Source: an uncultured Gammaproteobacteria bacterium
GTDB taxonomy: Bacteria > Pseudomonadota > Gammaproteobacteria > UBA9214
Assembly (NCBI GenBank): GCA_905480065.1
Contig: CAJQOV010000176.1
Coordinates: 1-26,318 of the forward strand
Direction: 5' to 3'
Length of the DNA stretch: 26,318 bases
Shown here: positions 1 to 7,801 of the stretch, piece after piece
How positions within the stretch are numbered: the stretch's first letter is position 1
Layout: each line of letters starts with the position of its first letter
Notes under the pieces: generated by a model
Databases searched by the model: none
The model's input: the letters and a program-made list of their open reading frames with translations, nothing else
What the model was told of the DNA's origin: nothing
Program-made: the position numbers and the translations under genes

Positions 1-2013
1 TCTGCCATCCTGATTCGCCGACTCAATGAAGCCCGCCAGCGTGCCGATGCGGCAAGCCGCGCCAAGAGCGACTTTCTGTCCTGCATGTCGCATGAAATTC
101 GTACTCCGCTGAATGGCATTCTGGGCATGACCGATTTATTGCGTTTGCGTCCGCTTCCAGCAGAGGACAAGGAGTGCATAGAAACGATACATGTTTCCGG
201 GCATGCGCTGGCACGGCAAATCAACGAAATTCTTGACTTGTCCAAGATCGAGGCCGGTCGTATGACCGTCGAGACCGTGGACTTTGATCTATATGTATTG
301 ATCAACACCACGCTACGGATCTTTCAGGCGCAGGCGCAGGAAAAAGGGCTCAATCTATGCTCAATCATTGACCCGGCAACACCCTATCTCCTGTCAGGGG
401 ACCCGCACAAGATACGGCAAATCATCACCAATCTGGTTGGCAACGCACTGAAATTCACCCATCAGGGCTCAATCACGCTACGCATAGCGCCGGTGACTAC
501 CGAAGGAAGCACAGCATCGCTCCGGTTCGAAGTCATAGATACCGGTACCGGCATACCACAGGACAAGCTGCAGGCGATATTTGATCCATTCACCCAGGCC
601 AGTGACAGCATCTCGCGAAACTACGGAGGTACCGGTCTGGGTACTACCATCTGCAAGAACCTCGTGGAACTCATGCAAGGGTCTATTGGCATTGAAAGCA
701 CCCTGGGTGCCGGTACCACGTTCTGGTTTGTACTTCCGTTTACTCAGAACACAAACCAGGCAGATCACACGGTAAAGAACTGGACCGTTCGTTGCAGGGC
801 TATTTACCTGTCCCCGGCAATACAGGGAGACGACGCGATTCTGAATAAACTCGCAGACTGGGGGATACCATACGATACATACACCACCATCGAAGAGGCA
901 TACTCAAAGGCAATAACGTCAAACATCTACGATGCGCTGATCATCAATGACATGCCGGAAAGCCCGTTACTTGCCAGTATGGTGAATGGAACAGACACCA
1001 GCCTCCCTGCCAGGACGCATCTGGTGCTGATCAACTCAGGCCAACACCAGCAACAAAGGCAGCCGGATCGGCCATTGCTGTATGTAATCGATGCACCAAC
1101 AGATGACCAACTGCTCCTCAATGTCCTGCATGCATGCTACTCAAAGCACGGAACTGAAGATGAGATAGTGCACTTTGCGCGCAGACAATCCCAGGAGCAA
1201 CGAATTGACCGTCAACTGAATATTCTGGTTAGCGATGACAACGCAACCAATCGTATTGTGATGCAGCGCATGCTGGACAAGCTTGGACATCGTCACACCA
1301 TTGTCAATGGCGGAGAGGCGGCACTCCTCGCCCTGGAGAATGATGTTTTCGATGCGGTCATCATCGACAAAAACATGCCTGACATGGGTGGGGTCGAGGT
1401 TTACCAGGCATATTGCTTTGCTCACAGCGGTATTGCCCCGGTCGAGTTTGCAATACTGACAGCCGATGCCACGGAGGATGCGCGAGCCAGTTGCGAGGCG
1501 GTCGGCATCAGGTATTTCCTTACCAAACCGGTTTCCCTGGTCAGGCTGACGGAGACCTTGTCGGATATGTGTGGTGACAAATCTGGCATCAGTCATGAAT
1601 CGGGACCTGCCCGGTTACCAGAGCCTGCACAGGCCGTGGCAGACAACATCTTTGATGAGGTCGAATTCGACAAGCTTGCCGAACTTGCCGGCAGCGATCA
1701 CTCCTTCATACGCGCAATCGTTGAAAACTTCATTGATGACACGAACAAGAATATTCGGAAGCTGGAAACAGCTGCGGCCAGGGGTGATTGGCTGGAATTC
1801 CGCGACATTGCCCATGCACTCAAGGGATCATCATTGTATCTGGGTCTGATACAAATGGCTGCATTATCCAGGGATGCACAGGACATTTCACAACAGGATT
1901 TCAAGGTCAGTGGCGTGAGCGTTGTGGTCGCCATCAGAAAGGCGGCTGACTCTGCTTTTGTGCTAATCAATAACAAGCTCACCGATCAGGCGAAAAATAA
2001 AGCAGCCGGCTGA
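1..2013 (+). CDS. RpfC-like hybrid sensor histidine kinase (5' end outside window)
   Basis: The frame is open from base 1, so only the C-terminal 670 residues are visible and the sensor input region is missing. Numbering from base 1, the order is: DHp domain with phospho-accepting His31 in MSHEIRTPLNG; HATPase domain with N box (IITNLVGNALKF, about 141-152), DTGTGIP and GGTGLG; a segment of about 120 residues resembling a degenerate receiver; a true receiver at about 407-520 (acidic pair 412-413, phospho-accepting Asp456 in VIIDKNMPDM, Lys509); and a C-terminal Hpt domain with His605 in AHALKG. This is the RpfC architecture, and the receiver and Hpt segments resemble Xanthomonas RpfC as I remember it. 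The gene ends 10 bp from the convergent rpfF-like gene, as rpfC does in Xanthomonas. Inferred role: membrane sensor for the fatty-acid signal DSF, relaying phosphate to a response regulator such as RpfG, which is not in the window. It could instead sense another ligand. Confidence 0.85.
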   Translation, partial: SAILIRRLNEARQRADAASRAKSDFLSCMSHEIRTPLNGILGMTDLLRLRPLPAEDKECIETIHVSGHALARQINEILDLSKIEAGRMTVETVDFDLYVLINTTLRIFQAQAQEKGLNLCSIIDPATPYLLSGDPHKIRQIITNLVGNALKFTHQGSITLRIAPVTTEGSTASLRFEVIDTGTGIPQDKLQAIFDPFTQASDSISRNYGGTGLGTTICKNLVELMQGSIGIESTLGAGTTFWFVLPFTQNTNQADHTVKNWTVRCRAIYLSPAIQGDDAILNKLADWGIPYDTYTTIEEAYSKAITSNIYDALIINDMPESPLLASMVNGTDTSLPARTHLVLINSGQHQQQRQPDRPLLYVIDAPTDDQLLLNVLHACYSKHGTEDEIVHFARRQSQEQRIDRQLNILVSDDNATNRIVMQRMLDKLGHRHTIVNGGEAALLALENDVFDAVIIDKNMPDMGGVEVYQAYCFAHSGIAPVEFAILTADATEDARASCEAVGIRYFLTKPVSLVRLTETLSDMCGDKSGISHESGPARLPEPAQAVADNIFDEVEFDKLAELAGSDHSFIRAIVENFIDDTNKNIRKLETAAARGDWLEFRDIAHALKGSSLYLGLIQMAALSRDAQDISQQDFKVSGVSVVVAIRKAADSAFVLINNKLTDQAKNKAAG

Positions 2014-2023
2014 CACCGGCATT

Positions 2024-2923
2024 TCAGGCAGATTTGGTGGTTTCGGTTTCCGCGGCGATATCATCTGCCAGATTGCGATTTTCCTGCGCCCGCGCAAAAT
2101 ATCTCATCAATCGCAGATTCTTGTCACTGAGCTGCATCGCCGCATCCACCCAAAGATCGACGACATCCGCCAGTTCCGAATGTCCCAGCGGCAATGCCCT
2201 GTCCAGTGCGGCCTGAAAGCCGTGATGTCCTGGCGCCAACGCCATATGGCGCTGCATATATTCCATGGTTGCCGCTCTGCCCTCGCCATCCGGCACCAGC
2301 ACATCCAGGATACCCATGTCATACAATTCGCTTGCAGAATAGATGCGATGGTCCATTATCAATCGTTTCGCAACGGCAGGGGTTACTTTCCTGATCAGCA
2401 GGGATATTGCCCCCATGCCAGGGAACATACCAAACGTGATCTCCGGGAATCCGAAGCGTGCCCGTCGTTCGGCAATCAGCACGTTAGCGGACAACGCCGC
2501 CTCGAAACCTCCGCCCAGTGCTTCCCCCTCCACCAGCGCGATATTGGTGAAGGGTACGTTGTAATGTGTAGCGGTTGAATACTGAATTTGCACACAGAGT
2601 TCTGCATACGCCTGCAACCCTCCACGATCACCCGCCTCGATCAGTTTTATGAAATAGGCAAGATCACCACCCAGGCTGAATACATTCTTGTCGGTAGACG
2701 CCAGTACCTGGAATAACAGCCTGTCACTGTCTTTCTCGCTGTAGCCCGTCACAGCCGCCTGCCTGATTGCGCGCTGGATCTTGCTGACGTCATCCAGCAA
2801 ATCCGTAGAAAAGCAGGGTCTGCCTCTGTACAGGAACTCAACCCACACTGCACGATGAGAGCTGTCGAAAGTTACCTTGAGGTTACCAAGCCTTCTTTGT
2901 AATAATTCTAATGACCTGTCCAT
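2024..2923 (-). CDS. rpfF: RpfF-like DSF synthase (crotonase family)
   Basis: A 299-residue enoyl-CoA hydratase/crotonase-fold protein. Xanthomonas RpfF has about 289 residues and makes the cis-2-unsaturated fatty acid signal DSF from acyl-ACP by combined thioesterase and dehydratase activity. Its two essential glutamates are E141 and E161. Here a Glu falls at residue 141 (GGGFEAALS) and another at 161 (GFPEITFGMFPGMGA), at the same numbers. The oxyanion-hole region (VFSLGGDLAYF, 81-91) and the C-terminal WVDAAMQL block also match RpfF rather than ordinary FadB-type hydratases. The ATG at 2923 has GGGAGA a few bases upstream. It is convergent with the RpfC-like kinase. A sigma70-like promoter lies about 55 bp upstream of the start. 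The exact signal made cannot be read from sequence. Confidence 0.87.
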   Translation of the reverse strand: MDRSLELLQRRLGNLKVTFDSSHRAVWVEFLYRGRPCFSTDLLDDVSKIQRAIRQAAVTGYSEKDSDRLLFQVLASTDKNVFSLGGDLAYFIKLIEAGDRGGLQAYAELCVQIQYSTATHYNVPFTNIALVEGEALGGGFEAALSANVLIAERRARFGFPEITFGMFPGMGAISLLIRKVTPAVAKRLIMDHRIYSASELYDMGILDVLVPDGEGRAATMEYMQRHMALAPGHHGFQAALDRALPLGHSELADVVDLWVDAAMQLSDKNLRLMRYFARAQENRNLADDIAAETETTKSA

Positions 2924-2976
2924 AAGACTCTCCCGCCCGCGCCTTACTTTTATTAAAGCACAATATATTTGTGGTT

Positions 2977-3005
2977 TTTATACTCCCTTGGCGACGGATA
3001 ATCAA
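2977..3005 (-). promoter_or_regulatory. Candidate sigma70 promoter of rpfF
   Basis: On the minus strand TTGATT (3005-3000) and TATAAA (2982-2977) are separated by exactly 17 bases, giving 4/6 and 5/6 matches to the -35 and -10 consensus. Transcription would start near 2970, giving a 5' leader of about 47 nt that ends at the rpfF Shine-Dalgarno. It is the best promoter-like match in this 237-bp AT-richer gap. Confidence 0.5.
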
Positions 3006-3102
3006 ATATTTCACAGACAAACAAGCTGTTACTAACACGAACCGGTTGCATGCCCTGGAATTGTCCTGCCCTTTCAGATCCTGTATGTAGTGGGTGATCA
3101 AG

Positions 3103-3132
3103 CAGCGCCACAGGATATATTGTGATGCGCTG
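3103..3132. repeat. Imperfect inverted repeat (hairpin) between MFS gene and rpfF
   Basis: CAGCGC at 3103-3108 pairs with GCGCTG at 3127-3132, and CACA (3109-3112) pairs with TGTG (3121-3124), leaving a two-base bulge and an AT-rich 8-base loop. It lies about 30 bp past the MFS stop codon and about 100 bp upstream of the rpfF promoter. No T run follows on either strand. It may be a factor-dependent terminator for the MFS gene or a protein-binding dyad; the sequence does not decide. Confidence 0.35.
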
Positions 3133-3160
3133 AAACACTCAGAGCACCCCGGATCGATCA

Positions 3161-4429
3161 TTACCGCGTGCCTGCGGATTCACCATGTCCGGGCCCAGTC
3201 CGGACCGCAAACAACAGAAGCCCCCCCAGTCCGAACAAAATCAGCAGTGAGAGTATCCCGGCGCGCGGATTACCCGTAACCACACCAACCCATCCCATCA
3301 GCAGCGGGCCGATAATGGCCGCAAACTTTCCGAGCATATTGTAAAAACCGAAGAACTCTGCAGAGTGCCCCGCCGGTATCATGCGTGCGTACATTGACCT
3401 GCTGAGTGCCTGTACGCCACCTTGTGCGAGGCCGATCGCAAAGGCCAGGTAGAAAAATTCCATGGCTGTATTCATGCGCGCGGCCGCAATGGTAACCAGC
3501 ACATAAATTCCCAGGCCAAGCAGGATGCCGGTCTTTGCCCCGAACCTGCCACCGATCCAGCCAAACAGCAACGCCGCAGGAAAACCGGTGAACTGGGTAA
3601 TCAGCAGTGCCTGAATCAGGTCGTCGCGACCAATACCCAGCGACAGACCATAATCCACTGCCATACGAATGACGGTATCGACACCGTCGATGTACAGCCA
3701 GTAGGCCAGCAAAAACAGCCATACATTTCGCAGTGCACGCACCCTGTGCAGCGTATGCCATACCCTGATAAACGCTTGCCGGAAGCTATGGCCTGGGCGC
3801 GATCCATGGGTGCTGGTCGGTTCCTCCACGATCCATAGCAACGGCAGGGTAAACACCAGCCACCACACCGCGACGACCAGGAAAGACACCCGGACTACAG
3901 TGACCGCATCGACAAATCCGAGCCAGTCAGGATGCAAGGTCATCAGGACATTCAGCCCAAGCAACAGCCCCCCGCCCAGATAACCAAGCGAATAACCCAA
4001 TGCCGAGGTCTGATCCATGTCATCGGCGCCGGCAACCGATGGCAACAGGGAGTCATAGAAAATGTTGCTGCCGGAAAACCCGACCATGGCAAGTACATAC
4101 AAAATCGACGCCAGCATCCAGTTGCCCTGCCCGACCAGATACAGACTTCCCGTCATCAGAATGCCGAGAAAAGCGAAGGCCGCCAGCAGGGCCTTGCGTC
4201 GGCTGAGCGAGTCGGCAATCGCACCCAGGACCGGCGCCATAATGACGATTATCAGGCTGGCAAGGGAATTGGCCAGCCCGAGACGAAAGGTGCTGTCGGC
4301 CACATCAACTCCGGCATTCCAGTATTCCTTGAAAAAGACCGGGAAGAACCCGGCCATCACAATGGTCGAGAAGGCCGAATTACCCCAGTCGTAGAACGCC
4401 CAGCCGAGTTTTTCCTGCGTTAGCTTCAT
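3161..4429 (-). CDS. MFS transporter, UMF1 (Atg22-like) family
   Basis: A 422-residue inner-membrane transporter made of about a dozen hydrophobic segments. The N-terminus WAFYDWGNSAFSTIVMAGFF (10-29) is the signature of the UMF1/Atg22-like branch of the major facilitator superfamily. A motif-A-like loop follows at about 69-79 (GAIADSLSRRK). A charged central loop near residues 205-225 separates the two halves. Members are often called permeases, but most substrates are unknown, and none can be named here. The ATG at 4429 has AGGGG about 10 bases upstream. It is divergent from the ycgN-like gene, with about 65 bp between starts, and lies upstream of rpfF on the same strand but 237 bp away behind a separate promoter candidate. 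I therefore do not link it to DSF signalling. Confidence 0.85.
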   Translation of the reverse strand: MKLTQEKLGWAFYDWGNSAFSTIVMAGFFPVFFKEYWNAGVDVADSTFRLGLANSLASLIIVIMAPVLGAIADSLSRRKALLAAFAFLGILMTGSLYLVGQGNWMLASILYVLAMVGFSGSNIFYDSLLPSVAGADDMDQTSALGYSLGYLGGGLLLGLNVLMTLHPDWLGFVDAVTVVRVSFLVVAVWWLVFTLPLLWIVEEPTSTHGSRPGHSFRQAFIRVWHTLHRVRALRNVWLFLLAYWLYIDGVDTVIRMAVDYGLSLGIGRDDLIQALLITQFTGFPAALLFGWIGGRFGAKTGILLGLGIYVLVTIAAARMNTAMEFFYLAFAIGLAQGGVQALSRSMYARMIPAGHSAEFFGFYNMLGKFAAIIGPLLMGWVGVVTGNPRAGILSLLILFGLGGLLLFAVRTGPGHGESAGTR

Positions 4430-4495
4430 GACCGGTTACGCCCCTGTGCTGCCGGGTTATTATGAATACATTCAGATATTGCCGATGGCGTGGCT

Positions 4496-4948
4496 ATGGT
4501 TGCAGATACAACGGAATTTTGGAATACAAAACCCCTGGCAGACATGTCCGGGGAAGAATGGGAGTCTCTGTGTGACGGATGCGGACGTTGCTGCCTGCAC
4601 AAGCTCGAAGACGAGGACACCGGACTGGTGTTTTACACCAATGTTGCCTGTCGCCTGCTTGATCCTTACAGCTGCCGTTGCGGTAATTATCCGGCAAGAA
4701 AGTTCGCCGTCCCGGATTGCCTTACCCTGCAAAATGTTGACGCAGCGCAGTTCAAATGGCTACCTGCCAGTTGTGCCTATCGCAGGCTGGCCGAGGGAAA
4801 GCCGCTGGAGTGGTGGCATCCTCTGGTATCAGGTCGCGCGGAAACGGTACACCAGGCGGGGATTTCGGTACGCGGCAGGATCATCGACGAAACCGGCATC
4901 GCAACCGAACAAATGGAAGAACACATCATCAGCTGGATCGATTTCTAG
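4496..4948 (+). CDS. ycgN: UPF0260 (YcgN-type) cysteine-cluster protein
   Basis: About 150 residues, closely resembling E. coli YcgN of the UPF0260/YkgJ-type cysteine-cluster family. The hallmark CDGCGRCCLHKL lies near the N-terminus, followed by further cysteines (VAC, SCRC, DC, SC) and WHPLVSG, a conserved block of the family. The cysteine pattern suggests metal or Fe-S binding; no reaction has been firmly established as far as I know. Two starts are possible: GTG at 4490 and ATG at 4496. Neither has a strong Shine-Dalgarno. I chose the ATG because the family begins shortly before the FW residues, but GTG 4490 (152 aa) cannot be excluded. The stop is 3 bp from the convergent prfC stop, so the two transcripts must run into each other. 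Confidence 0.85.
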   Translation: MVADTTEFWNTKPLADMSGEEWESLCDGCGRCCLHKLEDEDTGLVFYTNVACRLLDPYSCRCGNYPARKFAVPDCLTLQNVDAAQFKWLPASCAYRRLAEGKPLEWWHPLVSGRAETVHQAGISVRGRIIDETGIATEQMEEHIISWIDF

Positions 4949-4951
4949 ATT

Positions 4952-6532
4952 CTAGTGCTCGCGGGTGGCATGGAACGCGACTTCCGACCACTTTTCGATG
5001 GCCAGTTCCAGGTTTACACGAGTAGGTGCGATATAGACCAGCGACCCACCCTGGTCTTCACCCAGATTTTCGTATGCCTTGTCCCTGAACCGGCTTTCCA
5101 CCAGCTCGTTCTCACACTCGACCCACCTGGCCGTTGCCACGGCTACCGGCTCAAACTGACACTCCACTCCGTACTCGTGCTTCAAGCGGTGCGCGACCAC
5201 ATCGAACTGGAGGATACCGACTGCCCCGAGAATCAGATCGTTATTTTTCAGGGGACGGAACAACTGCGTCGCCCCCTCTTCGCACAACTGGGCCAAGCCT
5301 TTCTGCAACGCCTTCATGCGCAGGGGATCACGCAATACTGCCCTGCGAAACAGCTCCGGGGCGAAATTAGGAATACCGGTGAACTTCAGATCCTCACCCT
5401 GGGTGAAAGTATCTCCGATCCGGATCGTCCCGTGATTATGCAACCCGATAATATCGCCGCTGAAGGCCTCCTCGACATGATCCCGTTCTGCAGCCATGAA
5501 CGTCAGCGCGTTGGATATCTGCACATCACGGCCGATGCGAACGTGGTGCATTTTCATTCCCTTGCGATAACTGCCCGAACAGATGCGCAGGAAGGCAATC
5601 CGGTCGCGATGCGCGGGATCCATGTTGGCCTGGATCTTGAAGACAAAGCCGGAAAATTTCTCTTCCAGTGGGTCCACCGTGCGCGTGGTAGTCGCTCGTG
5701 GCAACGGCGCCGGAGCGGTCGCAACAAAATGGTTCAGGAGTTCATCCACCCCGAAATTGTTGATCGCGGACCCGAAAAATACCGGCGTCATCACCCCGGA
5801 CAAGTAGGCATCACGCTGGAATTCGTGACTGGCGCCCTTGACCAGTTCGATTTCGCCACGCAATTCGGTTGCCTGGTCACCCAACACCTCATCCAGCAGA
5901 GGGTTGTCGATACCTTGTATGACCAAGGTATCCTGGCGCTGGGTGTTCTTGCCGGCCTCATACAGGTGCACCGCATCATCGAGCAAATGGTAGATTCCCT
6001 TCAACCGCTTGCCCATGCCAATCGGCCAGGTAACCGGTGCGCAGCGGATCTTCAGCACCCGCTCGATTTCATCCAGCAGGTCGATCGGTTCGCGGCCTTC
6101 CCGATCCAGCTTGTTGATAAAGGTGCAGATCGGGGTATCGCGCAGGCGGCACACTTCCATCAACTTGATGGTGCGTTCTTCCACGCCCTTGGCGCAGTCG
6201 ATCACCATCATCGCCGAATCAACGGCCGTGAGCGTGCGGTAGGTGTCTTCGGAGAAATCCTCGTGGCCCGGCGTATCAAGCAGGTTCACGATGGCATCAT
6301 GGTAGGGAAACTGCATCACCGAGGAGGTAACCGAAATCCCGCGCTGTTTTTCCAGCTCCATCCAGTCCGAAGTGGCATGGCGCGTCGCCTTGCGCCCCTT
6401 TACGGTCCCGGCAAGCTGGATTGCACCACCAAACAGCAACAGCTTTTCGGTCAGGGTGGTCTTGCCTGCATCCGGGTGGGAGATAATGGCGAATGTACGC
6501 CTTCGCGCGACTTCTGTACGAATACTGCTCAT
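4952..6532 (-). CDS. prfC: Peptide chain release factor 3 (RF3)
   Basis: A 526-residue translational GTPase, the usual RF3 length. RF3 removes RF1 or RF2 from the ribosome after peptide release. The G1 motif SHPDAGKTT lies at 18-26. The G2 region (EKQRGISVTSSVMQF), G3 (DTPGHEDF) and G4 (NKLDRE) follow. SSVMQF and the C-terminal blocks (FRRAVLRDPLRMKALQKGL, VGILQFDVVAHRLK) separate RF3 from EF-G. It is the last gene of the minus-strand run leuA-udg-rimI-prfC, with 71 bp between the rimI stop and the prfC start, so it may have its own promoter. The start ATG 6532 matches the family N-terminus. Confidence 0.97.
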   Translation of the reverse strand: MSSIRTEVARRRTFAIISHPDAGKTTLTEKLLLFGGAIQLAGTVKGRKATRHATSDWMELEKQRGISVTSSVMQFPYHDAIVNLLDTPGHEDFSEDTYRTLTAVDSAMMVIDCAKGVEERTIKLMEVCRLRDTPICTFINKLDREGREPIDLLDEIERVLKIRCAPVTWPIGMGKRLKGIYHLLDDAVHLYEAGKNTQRQDTLVIQGIDNPLLDEVLGDQATELRGEIELVKGASHEFQRDAYLSGVMTPVFFGSAINNFGVDELLNHFVATAPAPLPRATTTRTVDPLEEKFSGFVFKIQANMDPAHRDRIAFLRICSGSYRKGMKMHHVRIGRDVQISNALTFMAAERDHVEEAFSGDIIGLHNHGTIRIGDTFTQGEDLKFTGIPNFAPELFRRAVLRDPLRMKALQKGLAQLCEEGATQLFRPLKNNDLILGAVGILQFDVVAHRLKHEYGVECQFEPVAVATARWVECENELVESRFRDKAYENLGEDQGGSLVYIAPTRVNLELAIEKWSEVAFHATREH

Positions 6533-6603
6533 GATGACTGGATATTACCGGGTAACTGTTAAACCGGCTATTTTACCCGATGCTCGACCCGCAGTGGGGA
6601 GTA

Positions 6604-7068
6604 TTACAGGGTGCGCGCCAGAATCAGTGCGTCTTCCCTGCCCTTGTCGTGCGGGTAATAATCCCGGCGAGTGCCCAGCTCGTTGAATCCCTCCTGCTGG
6701 TACAGGCTGCGCGCGGCCAGGTTGGATACACGCACCTCCAGGAACAGGATATCGGCATCATGCCGCCGCGCGATGGCAATCAGATGTCGCAGCATCTTCC
6801 GGCCCACCCCCTTTGAGCGCGCCTCGGGGCGCACACAGATATTCAGCACATGGGACTCACCGGCCGCGACGCTGAGTATGCCGTAGCCTTCAATCACATT
6901 CCTGCGCATACCGACCCAGCAACTGTATCCGGCCTGCAGACAGTCGCCAAAGATACTCTGTGTCCACGGATACGGGTAACTGCGCCGCTCGATCTCCAGA
7001 ATTTCCGGCAGATCCTCTGTCCGCATCGGCCGTATATCCAGCGCCGGCTCTTTCAGAATGGCACTCAT
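6604..7068 (-). CDS. rimI: Ribosomal protein S18 alanine N-acetyltransferase
   Basis: A 154-residue GNAT acetyltransferase. RimI acetylates the N-terminal alanine of ribosomal protein S18. The acetyl-CoA loop RPEARSKGVGRKML (R-x-x-G-x-G type) lies in the middle. The family's LEVRVSNLAARSLYQQEGF and RRDYYPHDKGREDALIL segments follow, the latter being characteristic of RimI. The N-terminus carries about 12 extra residues before IRPMRTEDLPEI compared with E. coli, so a later start is possible; I kept ATG 7068. It lies 35 bp after the uracil-DNA glycosylase stop and is probably co-transcribed with it. Confidence 0.92.
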   Translation of the reverse strand: MSAILKEPALDIRPMRTEDLPEILEIERRSYPYPWTQSIFGDCLQAGYSCWVGMRRNVIEGYGILSVAAGESHVLNICVRPEARSKGVGRKMLRHLIAIARRHDADILFLEVRVSNLAARSLYQQEGFNELGTRRDYYPHDKGREDALILARTL

Positions 7069-7103
7069 TGCGTCATCTCGCCGGGAAACCGGTTACCGGC
7101 CGT

Positions 7104-7796
7104 TTAATGCGCCACACCACGGTACACCTTGCGCGCGAATTGCAGGTCATCCCATACCTTGCGTTTCTCCAGCGGCGAGCGTAACAGGTAGGCAGGGTGA
7201 TAGGTCACCACGACAGCCTGCTCGGCCACATAGTGAACCTTGCCGCGCAACTCACCAACCCTGGCATCGGTCTGCAACAGACTGTTTGCGGCTATACCAC
7301 CTACAGCCAGAATGATTTTCGGTTGCACCATGCGTATCTGGCGCCAGAGATAGTCCACACAACAGCTGATTTCATGCGACTGGGGGTTGCGGTTGCCAGG
7401 CGGTCGGCACTTCAGGATATTTGCGATATAAACCTGTTCACGGCGGTGCCCGGTGGCAAACAGCATTTCATTCAGCAACTCTCCGGCGCGTCCAACGAAT
7501 GGCTCACCTTCGCGATCCTCGTCTGCACCAGGCGCCTCGCCAACAATCAGCCAGTCCGCCTGCCGGTTGCCCGTACCAAACACGGTCTGTGTACGTGTCT
7601 TATGCAACTCGCAGCGTGTACAGGCAATGACTTCGGCCTGCAAACTGTCCCACTCCGATGCATCTGGCTGGTCAGCAGTCTCCGCCTCGGCGCGTACGGT
7701 TGTTTCCCCAATGGGACAAGCCGCCCGGCTTGAGCGTGCCACCCAGCGCTGGATGCCCATAGCGTCCAGGTAGCGCCGTTGCAGCTCATCACCCAT
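7104..7796 (-). CDS. Family 4 uracil-DNA glycosylase (4Fe-4S)
   Basis: A 230-residue protein that removes uracil from DNA, starting base-excision repair. The four cluster-ligand cysteines of family 4 enzymes are visible: C59 and C62 (CTRC), C130 (ILKCRPPGNRNP) and C145 or C146. The active-site loop is GEAPGADEDREGEPFVGRAG (86-105), and the C-terminal motif is VTYHPAYLLR. The N-terminal 20 residues (RRYLDAMGIQRWVAR) are the extra segment common in proteobacterial members, followed by a low-complexity linker to about residue 50. It starts 5 bp after the leuA stop, so it is likely translated from the leu transcript. It is not a Ung-type (family 1) enzyme. Confidence 0.93.
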   Translation of the reverse strand: MGDELQRRYLDAMGIQRWVARSSRAACPIGETTVRAEAETADQPDASEWDSLQAEVIACTRCELHKTRTQTVFGTGNRQADWLIVGEAPGADEDREGEPFVGRAGELLNEMLFATGHRREQVYIANILKCRPPGNRNPQSHEISCCVDYLWRQIRMVQPKIILAVGGIAANSLLQTDARVGELRGKVHYVAEQAVVVTYHPAYLLRSPLEKRKVWDDLQFARKVYRGVAH

Positions 7797-7801
7797 TGCC
7801 G

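Noticed and set aside
2883..3161. Minus-strand frame bridging the gap upstream of rpfF
   Set aside because: It overlaps the rpfF start, contains the promoter-like region and gives a low-complexity protein with no family match.
3161..4429. MFS transporter as a DSF exporter
   Set aside because: Same strand as rpfF, but separated by 237 bp with an independent promoter. The UMF1 family gives no hint of fatty-acid transport.
4955..6562. 535-codon open frame on the plus strand opposite prfC
   Set aside because: Its protein has no recognisable family and mirrors the codon pattern of prfC, whose translation matches RF3 throughout. Long antisense frames are common opposite GC-rich genes.
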